In this document: one piece after another, positions 10,047 through 21,499 of the stretch
Position numbering within the stretch: position 1 is the first letter of the stretch
Layout: each line of letters begins with the position of its first letter
From: Pseudophaeomoniella oleicola
Lineage: Eukaryota > Ascomycota > Eurotiomycetes > Phaeomoniellales > Phaeomoniellaceae
NCBI GenBank assembly: GCA_003868215.1
Contig: QWDQ01000015.1
Span: forward strand, 428,387-492,386
Length of the DNA: 64,000 nt
Direction: 5' to 3'
Program-made: the position numbers and the translations under genes
The notes under the pieces: generated by a model
Told to the model about the DNA's origin: nothing
Seen by the model: the letters and a program-made list of their open reading frames with translations, nothing else
Database searches by the model: none

Positions 10047-12204
10047 ATGTCGTGGAAGCTTACAAAGAGTATGTGTAACGTGTACCACCTGGCATGATCG
10101 GATTCGACATGATAGCGCTTGGTAGTAACCTGTGGATGCACATAACTAACCGATTCATAGAGTTGAAGGAGACTCACCTGGCCCCTCTAACCAGTGGCTT
10201 CGGTAGATCCTCATCGACTTCCACAATCAAGCCCGAATCACCTGCACCTGAAGAGACTACCCCTGCTACCACAACTCCAAGCAATGCCAGTGTTGCTTCA
10301 AACAATGGAATTGGTCTGTCTCATTACCGCGAGCGCAAAGGGGATGATAACTGACTTGCACTAGCCGCATCAGAGGCCTTGGTGTCTCCGCCGGCGGCGC
10401 CAGTCAAACCGGGTATCATGATCGTCACGTTGCATGAAGGGAGGGGATTCTCGCTACCAGGGAGTATGCAACAGGCGTATACAAATCATTTCAACAATGG
10501 TGTTGCCGGTTCAATGCGTCCAAGTTCGTCCGCTTCCTTCACCACCAATTCGCTTGCCAGTTCCTATACCCAACATGGCCGACCTCAGTCAACAAGTGGC
10601 GGTATCAATGCACCACCTACGAATCATGGCCGATACAACAGTAAATATCTTCCTTATGCACTTCTTGATTTCGATAAGCAACAAGTCTTTGTGGATGCTG
10701 TGTCAGGAAGTCCAGAAAACCCTCTGTGGGCAGGAGACAACACGTCGTTCAAGTTTGATGTGTCAAGAGTGACAGAATTGAGCGTACAGCTTTACCTCCG
10801 CAACCCGGCTGCGCGGCCAGGGGTTGGAAGAAGTGAAGATATTTTCCTCGGTGGTTGTAGAGTAACACCCCGCTTCGAGCAGGCTCGTCAATTCGTTCCC
10901 GATCCAAAAATGAGTAAGAAAGACAGGGAGAAAGCCGAGACTGCCTTCCAAACGCAAGAAAAACAAGCTGGACAGTTGGGGGCTGATTGGCTCGATGTTC
11001 AGTTTGGTACAGGCTCTCTCAAGATCGGCGTCAATTATGTCGAAAGCAAGCAAGGAAGTCTCAAGATTGAGGATTTTGAACTCCTGAAAGTCGTTGGCAA
11101 AGGTAGTTTTGGTAAAGTGATGCAGGTCATGAAACGGGATACTGGTCGTATCTACGCTCTCAAGACTATTCGGAAGGCTCACATCATCTCTCGATCCGAG
11201 GTCGCTCATACGTTGGCGGAGAGATCCGTTCTATCACAGATTAACAATCCCTTCATCGTGCCACTCAAGTTCTCATTCCAATCACCTGAGAAGCTCTACC
11301 TTGTCCTTGCATTCGTCAACGGCGGAGAGTTGTTCCACCATCTTCAAAAGGAGCAGCGTTTCGACATCAACAGATCACGATTCTACACCGCCGAGCTTTT
11401 GTGTGCATTGGAATCGCTGCACGGTTTCAAGGTCATCTATAGAGACTTAAAACCAGAGAATATCCTGCTTGACTACACAGGACACATTGCTCTTTGCGAT
11501 TTCGGTCTCTGCAAACTGGATATGAAGGACGAGGATAGGACCAACAGTAGGTTAACCCCGCAGTCGTTTGACACCATCGCTGACTTCGTAGCTTTCTGTG
11601 GTACTCCCGAGTATCTCGCACCTGAACTTCTCCTTGGTCATGGTTATACAAAATCGGTGGACTGGTGGACCCTTGGAGTTCTGCTTTACGAAATGTTGAC
11701 TGGTCTCCCACCCTTTTACGACGATAACACAAACGAAATGTATCGCAAGATCCTCCAGGAGCCATTACACTTCCCGGGGCCGGAGATCGTTCCTCCAGCG
11801 GCCAAAGACCTCTTGACCAGATTGCTTGATCGCAACCCAGACCGCAGACTGGGCGCGAACGGCGCAGCAGAGATCAAAGCACATCACTTCTTTGCCAATA
11901 TCGATTGGCGGAAGCTTCTTCAACGAAAATACGAGCCAAGCTTCAAACCCAATGTGGTATGTGATTTTGTTGTGTTTCTATCTCTCGTGTTTTACTAAGG
12001 CTTGACCAGGTTGACGCTCTTGACACTGGTAATTTTGATCGTGAGTTCACGTCGGAAGCACCTCAGGATTCGTACGTGGATGGGCCAATGCTCTCACAGA
12101 CTATGCAACAACAGTTTGCTGGTTGGTCGTACAACAGACCGGTGGCAGGGTTGGGAGACGCTGGTGGCTCTGTTAAAGACCCTTCCTTCGGTGACTTTCA
12201 ATAG
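10047..12204 (+). CDS. sch9: SCH9/SCK1-type AGC serine/threonine protein kinase
   Basis: Nutrient-signalling kinase of the Sch9 group, known in yeast as a TORC1 target that controls growth, ribosome synthesis and stress. Five exons: 10047-10068, 10161-10313, 10365-11546, 11592-11956 and 12010-12204; 638 aa. Seen: an N-terminal C2-like region (about 75-270), then the kinase domain from about residue 296 with G-K-G-S-F-G-K-V, A-L-K-T, Y-R-D-L-K-P-E-N and C-D-F-G. The activation loop is D-R-T-N-T-F-C-G-T-P-E-Y with T453 as the PDK1-type site. The C-terminal hydrophobic motif is F-A-G-W-S-Y with S614. The 45-nt intron 11547-11591 is a multiple of three without a stop, so an intronless reading inserts 15 spurious residues into the activation loop. 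Exon 1 (22 nt) matches the conserved MSWKLTK start. Confidence 0.95.
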
Positions 12205-13267
12205 ATCCTACAGTATTGCACATCAATAGTCATAGTCAAGAGTATCTCGATGATGGGTGCTCTCCGCCTCTCAGCTGTTTTCGGACGAGCTGCTTTGATG
12301 TCTTACCTGACGAAAAGGATTCACGATTTGACAACTCAAGCATCAGAGTATGGCAAGGGCGTTGTTTGATCTCGGTTATGTCATGATGCTGTATTTCCAG
12401 CGAAAATGCAGATGGTTCGTTACTTGATAGAATAACATTGGACTGATAGTACATACTCTTCCGATCCCTCGTATCCATTTTGTTTGACCTCGAGTAAGTA
12501 TGTACCTAAGGTAGTAGGTCACAAGAGATTAGTGATTCAACCAGCCTCGCCAGCCAGTCTACACGTACGTTCCTACACGAATCGGCGAAGGGTAAATAGT
12601 GTCAAAGTTCATGAATGACTCAAGGATGAGGACATTTGATCGAGGGAGGGATGCAGAAAACTTATGTATCCAGGTATTAGGTACTTTCCGATGGGATGAT
12701 GTTGTAATGTGAAATCGTAACGTGTGATCGGTGTTCGATCGGCTCGTCGGTATGAGGGATACTACGTAGTATTTGGTCATACGCGAACCTTCGGCCAGTG
12801 AAGCGTTTGGTCCACTCCACACAAAAGCCGTTGGAATGGTAAGGCTACATTAGCTACAGTACATACTTACATTCATTTTCCCCCCTGCTTTCTCACTCCT
12901 CCCAGTGGTGTTTGTGTATATAAAGATGGCTTGTTAGGCATTATCCCTTGGGTTGCTCTCTAAATCTTGAAATATATTCCTCTCTCTATACCCAAGAACC
13001 ATGGCCTAGAGGCACCGTTGAGCTGGGCGATCTTGGTAGTCCGAGAGAAAGTGTATACGCCGAGAGTCTTGAACTTCTTAGCATCGACTTGTATTGTGGC
13101 AGCTCTTTTACTGGGCGCAGCCCATATTCTTTGTTCGACGTCGTCATCGGCAGCAGTCAATTGACGGCTTAGAAGAGAGTGATCAATTTCATATGGATAT
13201 TAGGCATCGTCTCCTCGACGTCGCGTCGTGAGACATCATCATTGAACAGAGAAGTTAAATCACCAAC
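12205..13267. other. Intergenic region, no confident gene
   Basis: Includes the 3' flank of the kinase gene and one TACTACGTAGTA copy. A TATA-like string (tatataaag) lies near 12917, but the short frames after it show no recognisable protein. Confidence 0.4.
12760..12771. repeat. TACTACGTAGTA palindrome, copy 3
   Basis: Exact copy, about 560 bases downstream of the SCH9-type kinase stop and 500 upstream of the small hypothetical gene. Confidence 0.9.
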
Positions 13268-13738
13268 ATGGCAATCACATCGGATTCCACCAGACAAGCT
13301 TCGGATACTACTGAGCGGTCATCTTCAATCTTGAACCGGCTCCTCCACCGGCACTCGTCATCTAAATCTGCAATACTTTCGCCGCCCCAAGCTGAATCTC
13401 CCCAGCCAACGACTACTTCACCCAAAGACGCCTCAGTGCCTAAGCCCGTCTTCCCGGATCGCCGGATCCCTGTCGTCACCCCATCTCGTTCCTATCTTGC
13501 TCGCCAAGAACGCCTTCACGAGGCGAAGTACTGGGCCAACCCACCACCGCCTCCGTACACCCAGGCCCAGAACGATAGGGTTTTCTTGGCGGAAATGACG
13601 CTGCGGGAGTATCTTGAAAGTGGTGGATCCATGGAGATATTGGAGGGATGCCAGGCAAAGTGTGCAAATCGCGGCAACAGAAAGGGTATCCGTGGGAATT
13701 TCAACTTTAAAGGGAAAGGTCATCTGAGAGGTAACTGA
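13268..13738 (+). CDS. Small hypothetical protein with a proline-rich PPPPPY motif
   Basis: Single open frame of 156 aa with an ATG start. It is Ser/Pro/Thr-rich and basic: a Ser/His-rich start (LLHRHSSSKS), a Ser/Pro/Thr middle, then N-P-P-P-P-P-Y-T-Q (about residues 97-105), a potential WW-domain ligand. A short helix-like stretch (LAEMTLREYLESGGSMEILE) and a basic Gly/Asn-rich tail follow. No family recognised. Composition is protein-like and the antisense frames are no better, but exons could be missing. A pairing with the WBP2-like or any WW protein is not implied. Confidence 0.45.
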   Translation: MAITSDSTRQASDTTERSSSILNRLLHRHSSSKSAILSPPQAESPQPTTTSPKDASVPKPVFPDRRIPVVTPSRSYLARQERLHEAKYWANPPPPPYTQAQNDRVFLAEMTLREYLESGGSMEILEGCQAKCANRGNRKGIRGNFNFKGKGHLRGN

Positions 13739-14043
13739 CCATCTGCTGCAAAGAAGGACGGCGACGTCAGTCCCTTTTCTTTGGAGTCACTGGCGGCGAT
13801 AGCAGAGTCGTTCGTATACGTGTAAGAACGAAAAGTTTCACATTTCCAAGCGCTGGATTTGATATATGGCGTTGGGTGCGCAACACGTTTTTATGAGTCT
13901 TAATGACAAGGAACGAGAATGCCAATACAAGCTTGCTATACTAGAGCCCTTGTTCTGTTCGATGCTACATGTAGCCACGTCTTGACGGTCTCAGGTCCCA
14001 CAGGCCACCAGTGCTCAAGGAACGCAATTGATTTGCATTGACC
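13739..14043. other. Short convergent intergenic region
   Basis: About 300 bases between the small hypothetical gene and the 3' end of the membrane-protein gene; nothing else seen. Confidence 0.5.
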
Positions 14044-14877
14044 TCAAGCACCCTTGTAATCATACTTCAAGTTACCAAGTCCTGCTATTTCCTTCTCCAC
14101 GTCCGCCATCGCCCTTCCAGTGATCTCCAAGACCACCGCAATCGTACCTGGAACCAAACACCAGATCCAGAAATACTCCTGTACCGGCCCGCCCGTAAGA
14201 CCCTTAAGATTACTGAGCACGAACCCGGAGATCCCCAACGCAGCAGCTAATGCCCAGTTGAGACGTGGTAGATACAGCTGTACAGGCGAATCCTGACTCG
14301 TCGAACGAGCGAGCGGACCAGTTGACGAACCAAAGACTTCGCTCGGCCTTACCGTCTTCTTGCGTAAGCGGTCTCTGTTTGACGGGTTGAACGGCGAAAT
14401 CGGTGAGAGGATGCCGAAGACATAAGCAGATGAGAGGAGAGAGGTAAGAGATAGCAAGGACAGCAGACGGAGCGAGGAGGGGGTGGATCGGCCTGAATAG
14501 AATAGGACGTAGAGAAAGGGTAGAGAACTGAGTAAGGGGAGCGAAAGGATGAGCGGGTAGAGGGTCTGGTTGAATGTTTCGTTCCGAGTTTCGAGATCTG
14601 ATATCAAGTCCGATTGTTCTAGGAGCGAGTCACTCGTCAGTGCATTGCTCTGGTACGCGTTATAGACTGTATAGAAGACAGTGCAGATGTCCTGGAAGCA
14701 AAGCATGAACTCCCAGAAATCATCAAGTCTGTCCTCCTTTGGCTCTTTGCAACGGACTCAATAGTGATAACAGATGTACTAGATCATACCTTGTTCATCC
14801 ATTTCATCGCGACCATCTGAGAGGTCGTCTGTATCTTCGGGATATTTAAATGTGTGACGCAATCGAGTGGTCGCCAT
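14044..14877 (-). CDS. Integral membrane protein of unknown function
   Basis: Two exons on the minus strand: 14877-14790 and 14744-14044, joined in phase across a 45-nt intron; 262 aa. The N-terminus is acidic and cytosolic-looking (about residues 1-40, including D-T-D-D-L-S-D-G-R-D-E-M-D-E-Q). Four hydrophobic segments follow: LYPLILSLPLLSSLPFLYVL, the stretch around SLLSLTSLLSSAYVFGIL, LNWALAAALGISGFVLSNL, and WIWCLVPGTIAVVLEI. A Ser/Thr- and Arg-rich loop lies between the second and third. The tail is charged. I do not recognise the family. The exon junction is supported by phase and by splice signals. Confidence 0.75.
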
Positions 14878-15778
14878 TGTGTCAAAGTCAAGGCTCCCTT
14901 CCCTATGACTTTACTTCGATCGGGTTTGAGATATGGTATGCTAGAGTGAGGTATATTGCGGGTCCCTTAATTGTCTTCGATATAAATTGACAGGCAACTA
15001 TTACTTTTCGAATGTCTTCAAGTTCACATCCGCCAAGCAATATATTTTACAAGTCGTTTCTTCACCTCTCACCTTTAGTTGTTACTAGAAATCAACATCT
15101 CCCAACCTTGCATCATTGCGATCTATGGTGTCCCAGGACATCTACCAGAATCTCGCTCTCTTGCACTACAAATTCTCCTGTTGCGCGAAGCTACAAGCAC
15201 TTGTTATGACGATGGCGGAGAGGTGGCCCAGCTCGAGGAGTGCCGAACGATCTTCATGCTACGATCTGCTTTCAGCAAGGTAAATCGGCTATATTCGCAG
15301 GGGAAGGTCGCAATGGAGGACATATTACTTCCAACAAGCATCACTTTACCCCGGATATCGCTCTCTTCCCCCAGATCGGAGCCAAATAAACATCTGTTGG
15401 GAATAGTTCTTCCACCGCCCACCCCACATATACTTCACCGTGAGGTCTGCAACCCCTCAAGGAAGAATGCTAGTACCTCTGGCCTGCAGTGAAGTAGGGC
15501 AAGTTTCTATGCAATTACTCTATCACGGGCATATTGAAATCGCCTAGGTAGTAACTTGCACAAACATGATGACAGGATCCCGTCGCATCTGTCTGTGACC
15601 GCTTGAAAATGTACCTATTTATTCCGTCAACACTACTGATACTGCAAAATATTCGAGGCAAGCTTTTGTAACACAAGTATTCATACCCGAGCATATTCCT
15701 TGACATCCGCGATTGTGTCTTGTGAAACGGTACACGCCTCTTTCCACATTTCAATTCTCGCAGAGGACCTATTCACCG
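14878..15778. other. Divergent intergenic region
   Basis: Between the membrane-protein gene (minus) and the alpha-galactosidase gene (plus). Short frames only, none with recognisable features; presumably both promoters. Confidence 0.45.
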
Positions 15779-18076
15779 ATGCTTCCTTCGGCCCCAATCC
15801 TGAGTTTGGTGTTAGCATGCCTCTCATGGCTTTCTCATGGACTACCAAGCAATCGGATACTCCCACGACTTCAAAATGGTCTTGCTTTGACTCCTCCCAT
15901 GGGGTGAGTGTAGCATTTCTATACGGAACTCCCACTCACAGAAGTCGACTTTAGCTGGAATTCGTACAATCATTATAGCTGCTATCGTATGTCATTATCG
16001 CGGCAAGCCAGTTGAGTACCCCAGGGTTGACAATACAAGCAAACGAGACCATCATTCGTTCAAACACCCAGGCCCTTGTCGATCTCGGACTTGCTGATCT
16101 CGGCTATCATTATGTTACCCCCGACTGTGGCTGGGCTGCACAGAACCGGACTGCGAACGGTACCATTACATGGAATTCGACATTGTTTCCTAGTGGCTAT
16201 CCTGCCCTTGCCGATTGGGTCCATGGCTTGGGACTAGGATTCGGTGTCTACTCGGACTCAGGTGTTGGAATGTGTCAAGTCTCAGGCCAGGTGCCTCCGG
16301 CGGGCTCCCTGTGTGAGTTCTTCCCCGGAAAGTACTGCAGACTCTGACGGCTGTAGACCATGAAACGACGGATGCAGACACTTTTGCGGGCTGGGGAGCA
16401 GATATGCTGAAGTGTGAGTCTTACACTCCCCTACTATACTCAAGTGCTGAGTCGTGTAAGATGATAATTGCTACTCCGATGAGCCCACTGGATATCCGGA
16501 TGCTCAGTATGACCCTTCGAGTTCTCCTGCCCCAAGAATGGCTACCATGGAACAGGCCTTGAACCGGACTGGGCGCGAAATGTTATTCGCCATTTGTGAA
16601 TGGGGCGTGGACTTCCCAACAACCTGGGCTCCAGCTATTGGAAACACTTGGAGAATCACTAATGATATCATACCGGCATGGAGGACTATCTACAGACAGA
16701 TCAACCAGTTCGTCCCATCAGCATCGACGGCAGGTCCTGGCCAGTGGCCAGATCTAGACATGCTAGAGGTTGGCAATGACATATTCACCGTTCCGGAGGA
16801 GCAGACACATTTCTCTCTTTGGTCAATCGCAAAATCTCCTTTGGTCATAGGCGCTGCTTTGAAGGATGAGTATACTTCTATCAATTCCGATTCCCTCAGC
16901 ATACTGTCGACCAGAGCTGTGATCGGGTATAACCAGGATTCTGTTGGGAAGGCTGCAAGCCTTACCCGCCGATATACTGAAGGAGGAATGGACATTTGGG
17001 CAGGGCCGCTAAGCAATGGACGAACGGTTGCTGCGTTGGTCAATTGGAACAACGCGACAGTTAGTATGGACCTTGACTTTCCTGATTTCGGTATCCAGAG
17101 TGCCGGGGTGATCTATGACGTGTGGAACAACAAGACATCTTACAATGTCAAAAGCCCATACTCCTCTAACATTGCGGCACATGGTGTCCTATTGTTGGAA
17201 TTTACCAATAGTACACCTGCAGGAACATATCCTGCGAGACTCTTCGCAACGAGCTCTAAGTGAGTGACCCAGCGGCCGTCGTCGACACGACTAATGAAAT
17301 GCTGACGTCCGTGAAGCTCCAGTGTCACGTTTAGCGACGTATACGGCATCACAGATAGTTCGCGCTATGGCCTGACTATCCACTTCTCCGCGCCAGTGTA
17401 TGACAGCGGTGAAGTCAGGGTCGTCTCGTCTGCGAATCCCATGGTATATGCTGCATCTGTCACATCTGGGGCTTCTAGCATGACTCTTCAGATCTCCCTT
17501 GCAGCTTCATCTTACAACACGATTACTATTGAGGCAAACACTTCCACCACAGGCATCCAGATCTCGAATCCAGAGAGAATTCTTTACCCCAGTACATCTT
17601 TCACAACCTCAGGTAATGCTTCCCTTGCGTCCTGTGCGGACAACACTTGCCTGCCGGTTGGCTCTAAGATTGGATATATAAGCCCTGATGGGACCGCCAC
17701 TATTTCAGTCCCTCGGAACGGCAGCACAATATCTCCCAGCAATTCCAGCACGACAGCCTCGAAATATGTCTCTATCATATATACGAACAACGACGTTTCT
17801 CTGTCAACATCTTGGACAGACGGCCGCAACGCTAGAAACATCACCATTGCCGTCAATGATAACGAGCCTGTCAGACTTGAAGTGCCATTGAGTGGACGTA
17901 GCAGCGAGCTCTTCAGCCCAGGTAGAGGATGGTATGATAGTGGGGAGCTAGGGGTGCTGGTATCTGGGTTCGGGCTGGGCAACGGGAGTGACACGATCGT
18001 CATTGGAAACGTGGGAGGAGATGATGGGGTCACCTCTTACGGCCCGGACTTCGTTGGATTAAGAATCATGGAGTAG
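15779..18076 (+). CDS. Secreted alpha-galactosidase, glycoside hydrolase family 27, with a C-terminal accessory region
   Basis: Releases terminal alpha-linked galactose from galactomannan, raffinose-type sugars or glycoconjugates outside the cell. Six exons: 15779-15903, 15955-15986, 16040-16312, 16357-16413, 16461-17259 and 17317-18076; 681 aa. Seen: a signal peptide (MLPSAPILSLVLACLSWLSH), the GH27 start L-T-P-P-M-G-W-N-S-Y, T-P-D-C-G-W, and the nucleophile motif K-Y-D-N-C with D164. The acid/base region is W-P-D-L-D-M-L (D260/D262). Many N-x-S/T sites are present. The C-terminal part (about 420-681) contains a Ser/Thr-rich linker and a beta-rich module (from about 520) that could be a CBM35-like carbohydrate-binding module; that is inference. 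The intron after exon 2 was chosen with its acceptor at 16039, because the upstream option leaves a 38-nt intron and breaks the conserved Y-P-N-E. Confidence 0.92.
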
Positions 18077-18550
18077 AAAACTGCTCATCTCAGCGTCGTA
18101 CTCGAATATGATCAGTTTGCTCGTCCTTATGTATCAAGGATGGCACTGAGTCCATATCGAAACAGCACGCTTCACGACACAACTCACCATCATGAAAATG
18201 TTTGAATCAGATATAACGTGCATATAAATAGTATCGAAACAGGTACTTAGTAATTAGTTGCTACAAACCGGAACGTCATTCAGTAGGTCGTCGGGGATAA
18301 TTCACGCGCCACACGGCGATTGGCCGAACAAGCTTCAAGAAACGTAATCCCTGAATCCATCCATTCTCCCCCAAAATGTTGTTTCCTAGTACCCTCTTCC
18401 CCCGGGATATAATTTTCAGCTTTCTACTTCCGCCGATGCCGCCGAGGTAGTCTGACGCACTTGTTGTCATTCTCTAGATTCTCTTGTTCTTTCTTTTGTA
18501 CCTAGATTTTCTTGCAGAAAAGGAATCCTATAACTCTTGTATTAGTAGCT
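18077..18550. other. Intergenic region
   Basis: 3' flank of the alpha-galactosidase and promoter of the next gene. A pyrimidine-rich stretch at 18470-18515 ending in ttgcag precedes the next start codon and could be the acceptor of a 5' untranslated intron. Confidence 0.4.
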
Positions 18551-19629
18551 ATGGAGCCCTTGCGTATGGTCCGGCGCAGCGCTGTGCAACAGCTTTTCCG
18601 GGAGCTTCGAGGTTCGAATGCGCCGCAAGCTCTTGGGCGCCAACGACGGTTCATTCAAGCTCTTCAGGAGACGAGGGCAAGTGGTCAGAGCTACTATTCT
18701 ACAGCGTCGAGCCGACAAATCCCAAGGAATAACACATTGCGCTCAGCTACTCGTCCGAAGACACCACAACATATTTTCTCCCGCAACTCCCGCTCCTACA
18801 AACAAGGCTCTAGGCAGTACTCCAATGCTTCATCGTCATCATCAACCTCTTCTTCCTCAGAATCCAACCTATCCTTTTCAGGGCGCATGAAGAAGCTCTC
18901 TCGAGAATACGGCTGGTCAGCGCTCGGTGTCTATCTGCTCCTCTCCGCCCTCGATTTCCCTTTCTGCTTCCTCGCCGTCCGATCTTTCGGTACTGAACGG
19001 ATCGGCTACTGGGAACACGTCGCCGTGGGATACATCAAAGACCTATTAAAATGGCCAATGACGCAGTTGGGTTGGGAACAGGGCGAAGAGGCCGTCGAGG
19101 AGGGAGGCAGGGAGACAACGAGGGTCGTTGGCGAAGGGCTGAAGGAGGTAGAGCAGATCCAGAACGGAAAGAAGGAAACGACGGTCAAGGTTGAAGGTAA
19201 GAGGATATTAGACGCCGAGGACCCGAAGAAAACAGAAGCGGAGGCCGAGAGTCCCAAAAAGGGCGAACCCAGTACGTCTTTACCAACCCCCCTCCCCCCC
19301 AAAAAACACAACCCCTTCTAAATTCCCTTAACATCTCCCTTCCTCCCATATGCTAATCCTATTCTCTCTCCCTCCCAAAAGGTATCTGGACCCAACTCGC
19401 CCTCGCCTACGCAATCCACAAATCATTCATTTTCTTCCGCGTCCCCCTCACGGCCGCCGTGACACCCAAAGTCGTCAAGACGCTCCGCGGCTGGGGCTGG
19501 GACATCGGCAAGAGCACGAAGAAGGCGATGAAAACGAAAAATACGCCTACGCCTGGGACGGGGGGCACGGGGATCTCGGCTGATAAGGGAACGGGGATTA
19601 ACACGGGGGGGAGTAAGAAGGCGCCATGA
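18551..19629 (+). CDS. DUF1279/FAM210-like mitochondrial membrane protein
   Basis: Two exons, 18551-19271 and 19382-19629, 322 aa. The N-terminus is Arg/Ser/Gln-rich and poor in acidic residues, as in mitochondrial presequences (M-E-P-L-R-M-V-R-R-S-A-V-Q-Q-L-F-R). From about residue 112 comes the DUF1279 signature R-M-K-K-L-S-R-E-Y-G-W-S-A-L-G-V-Y-L with a hydrophobic segment (LLLSALDFPFCFLAV). A charged Glu/Lys-rich insertion follows. The second exon completes the domain (WTQLALAYAIHKSFIFFRVP, then L-T-A-A-V-T-P-K). In this fungal/animal family the domain is a mitochondrial membrane module; yeast Nat2 is a relative. The exact role is unclear. Stopping at the unspliced in-frame stop (19319) would lose the conserved C-terminal half. 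Confidence 0.88.
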
Positions 19630-20214
19630 TCAGGTAGGGAGAAATCAGACATGTACACATTGTATTTGGGGTGGTTTTTAAAAAGAAAAAAACAAAGGGT
19701 GGACGGGAAGAAGAAAAAGGAAAGGTTGCGGGCAAGAGTGTAGTAGTAAGTGGTGTATCCTTATCATTCTGGTCGGACTTTTTGATGTCTGTCGAGAAAG
19801 TGTTTTTTTTTTTTCGGCGGCAAAGAAGGGTATATAGACGTTCCTCCTACCCTCCTCATTTTCCTCGGGAACTCGTCACATCATCGTATTTGTATCCCCA
19901 TAGATCCCCTCGTCCCTCTCGTCTACTAGGTAGCTCCGATATTTTGGAATACTTGTAAAATGTATGTACATATACTTCAGGTGTGCCTTGACATTCGTTC
20001 CTCCCATGTTTAGCTGTGATGATAGTCATACAAAGGCCGGCCAGTCTCCAACAACGAGGCCAAAGAAATTAAGGAACCAAATGCACGCCGCGCATTCCGG
20101 AACCATCTGAGCAGGGTAGGATTTTGCTGTGTGTTCTCTCCACTGTCTTTCCTTTTTCGTTGTAGCTGCCAGGTCCGGGCCTTTACGCGCTTGTTTATTT
20201 CTTTTTCTTTCTTG
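19630..20214. other. Convergent intergenic region
   Basis: Between the DUF1279 gene and the COA1-like gene. Contains purine-rich and T-run sequence (19800-19815); no gene seen. Confidence 0.45.
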
Positions 20215-21048
20215 TCAAACAGCTGGCATGATTCCCTCCTCGTCCAGCAACTCAATAGTCTCTTGGCCTTCGCCTTCGGGTTGTAAACTCCATTCGAGCG
20301 TCTCGAACTGTGAACGGGAAGGAGATTATATGTTAGCCATGATGGAAAAAGATATACATTTTGAGGGTTAGGTAGTTCTCAACATAGAGAGCGAGAAGAT
20401 GAAGAAAATGGGACTTACGATTCCACTCCTGCCTCCCTTCCTCTCGGCCCGGAACCGACATTTCCCCTGTCTCTGCGTACCCTTGACATAGAACCAAATA
20501 TCGATTCGGCCGTGTAACTGATTCATCTCGCCGCGCACCCACGGCACGCTACTGGCAAAATATATCTCGTCCCCCAACACCTCTCGCGCTCGCTCGTTTC
20601 TTCTCAGCGAGTACAGGATCGAGGACACGGTCGATGAGGACGACTTTTGGTAGTTGAAGATGGCGGCGCAGGACAAGGTGACGGCGATGATGAAGAAGGG
20701 GAGCGTGCGGAGCCAGACGCGAGAGGAGGAGGGGATTTGGGGGAGTGGGCGGTTGGGGTCGCGGGTTAGGATTGGGTCACCGTCTTGGGGGATTGAGGAG
20801 GCATGGCGGCGGGATTGTTGTTGGCGAAGGAGAGGTCGTGTAGATGGCGGGGCTGTTTGATGTGTTCTGTAGGGAAGTGAGCACCGTGGACTCCTCTGGG
20901 AGAAGAATGAGATTTGTGAATTTGAGGAGGACGATGATGTCTGAAATGTTCGGCGAACGGGTTGCCGCAGAACTGACGGCAGATTTGAAGAGGCCTTGAA
21001 GGAATACGAAGGTGACAGCAATGCCCGTGTTGATATTGAAGATCTCAT
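20215..21048 (-). CDS. coa1: Cytochrome c oxidase assembly factor Coa1-like protein
   Basis: Two exons on the minus strand, 21048-20419 and 20307-20215, separated by a 111-nt intron; 240 aa. A long Ser/Arg-rich mitochondrial presequence (about residues 1-90) is followed by one transmembrane helix (RVWLRTLPFFIIAVTLSCAA), which matches an inner-membrane protein with a domain in the intermembrane space. The conserved region includes Y-F-A-S-S-V-P-W-V-R-G-E-M-N-Q-L-H-G-R-I-D-I-W-F and continues across the splice as F-E-T-L-E-W-S-L. Known family role: early maturation of Cox1 during complex IV assembly. Without the intron the protein loses its conserved end. Confidence 0.87.
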
Positions 21049-21499
21049 ATTTACAAGTATTCGCGCGATCGCTAGCCCGTCAAAAGTGCCTGGTTAGACT
21101 CTCTCAGCCTGTACAGAGCAGATCTAAAATAGCTAAGCTTGGGTGATGATGAGCTTCCCCGATATCAGAAAATAATCGGGACGGGGATGCTTGGCAGCAA
21201 TTACAGTGAGCGTCTCCGCAATGAGAGTTTCATATATTCAAGATCACTGATTAGGTCGAGATAAGAACTTGTAATTACTACTTTGAAAGAGTTCCATCGA
21301 CACTTGCCCTTTCTATTTTCTATCGACCAGCTCATGATCGTTGTGGAGCAAATCTAGATGGCAAATGACTTCTCTCGAGATAGAAACACCACGGGATGAT
21401 ATCTCGGTGTCCTATCTGAAAAGGAAGAAGCTCTGCTCGGCTTCTCTGATAGCAGCGTAAAGAGCTGCTCACCCGGACATTCACTGCTTCAAAACAGAC
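21049..21499. promoter_or_regulatory. Divergent promoter region of the COA1-like gene and the Zn2Cys6 regulator
   Basis: About 450 bases between start codons on opposite strands. No specific site was identified. Confidence 0.4.

Noticed and set aside
12948-13172. 74-codon frame after a TATA-like sequence
   Set aside because: No domain, overlapping frames of similar length on both strands, no splice support.
15987-16024. 38-nt intron in the alpha-galactosidase
   Set aside because: Shorter than the other introns here, and gives a non-conserved residue string; the acceptor at 16039 restores Y-P-N-E-T.
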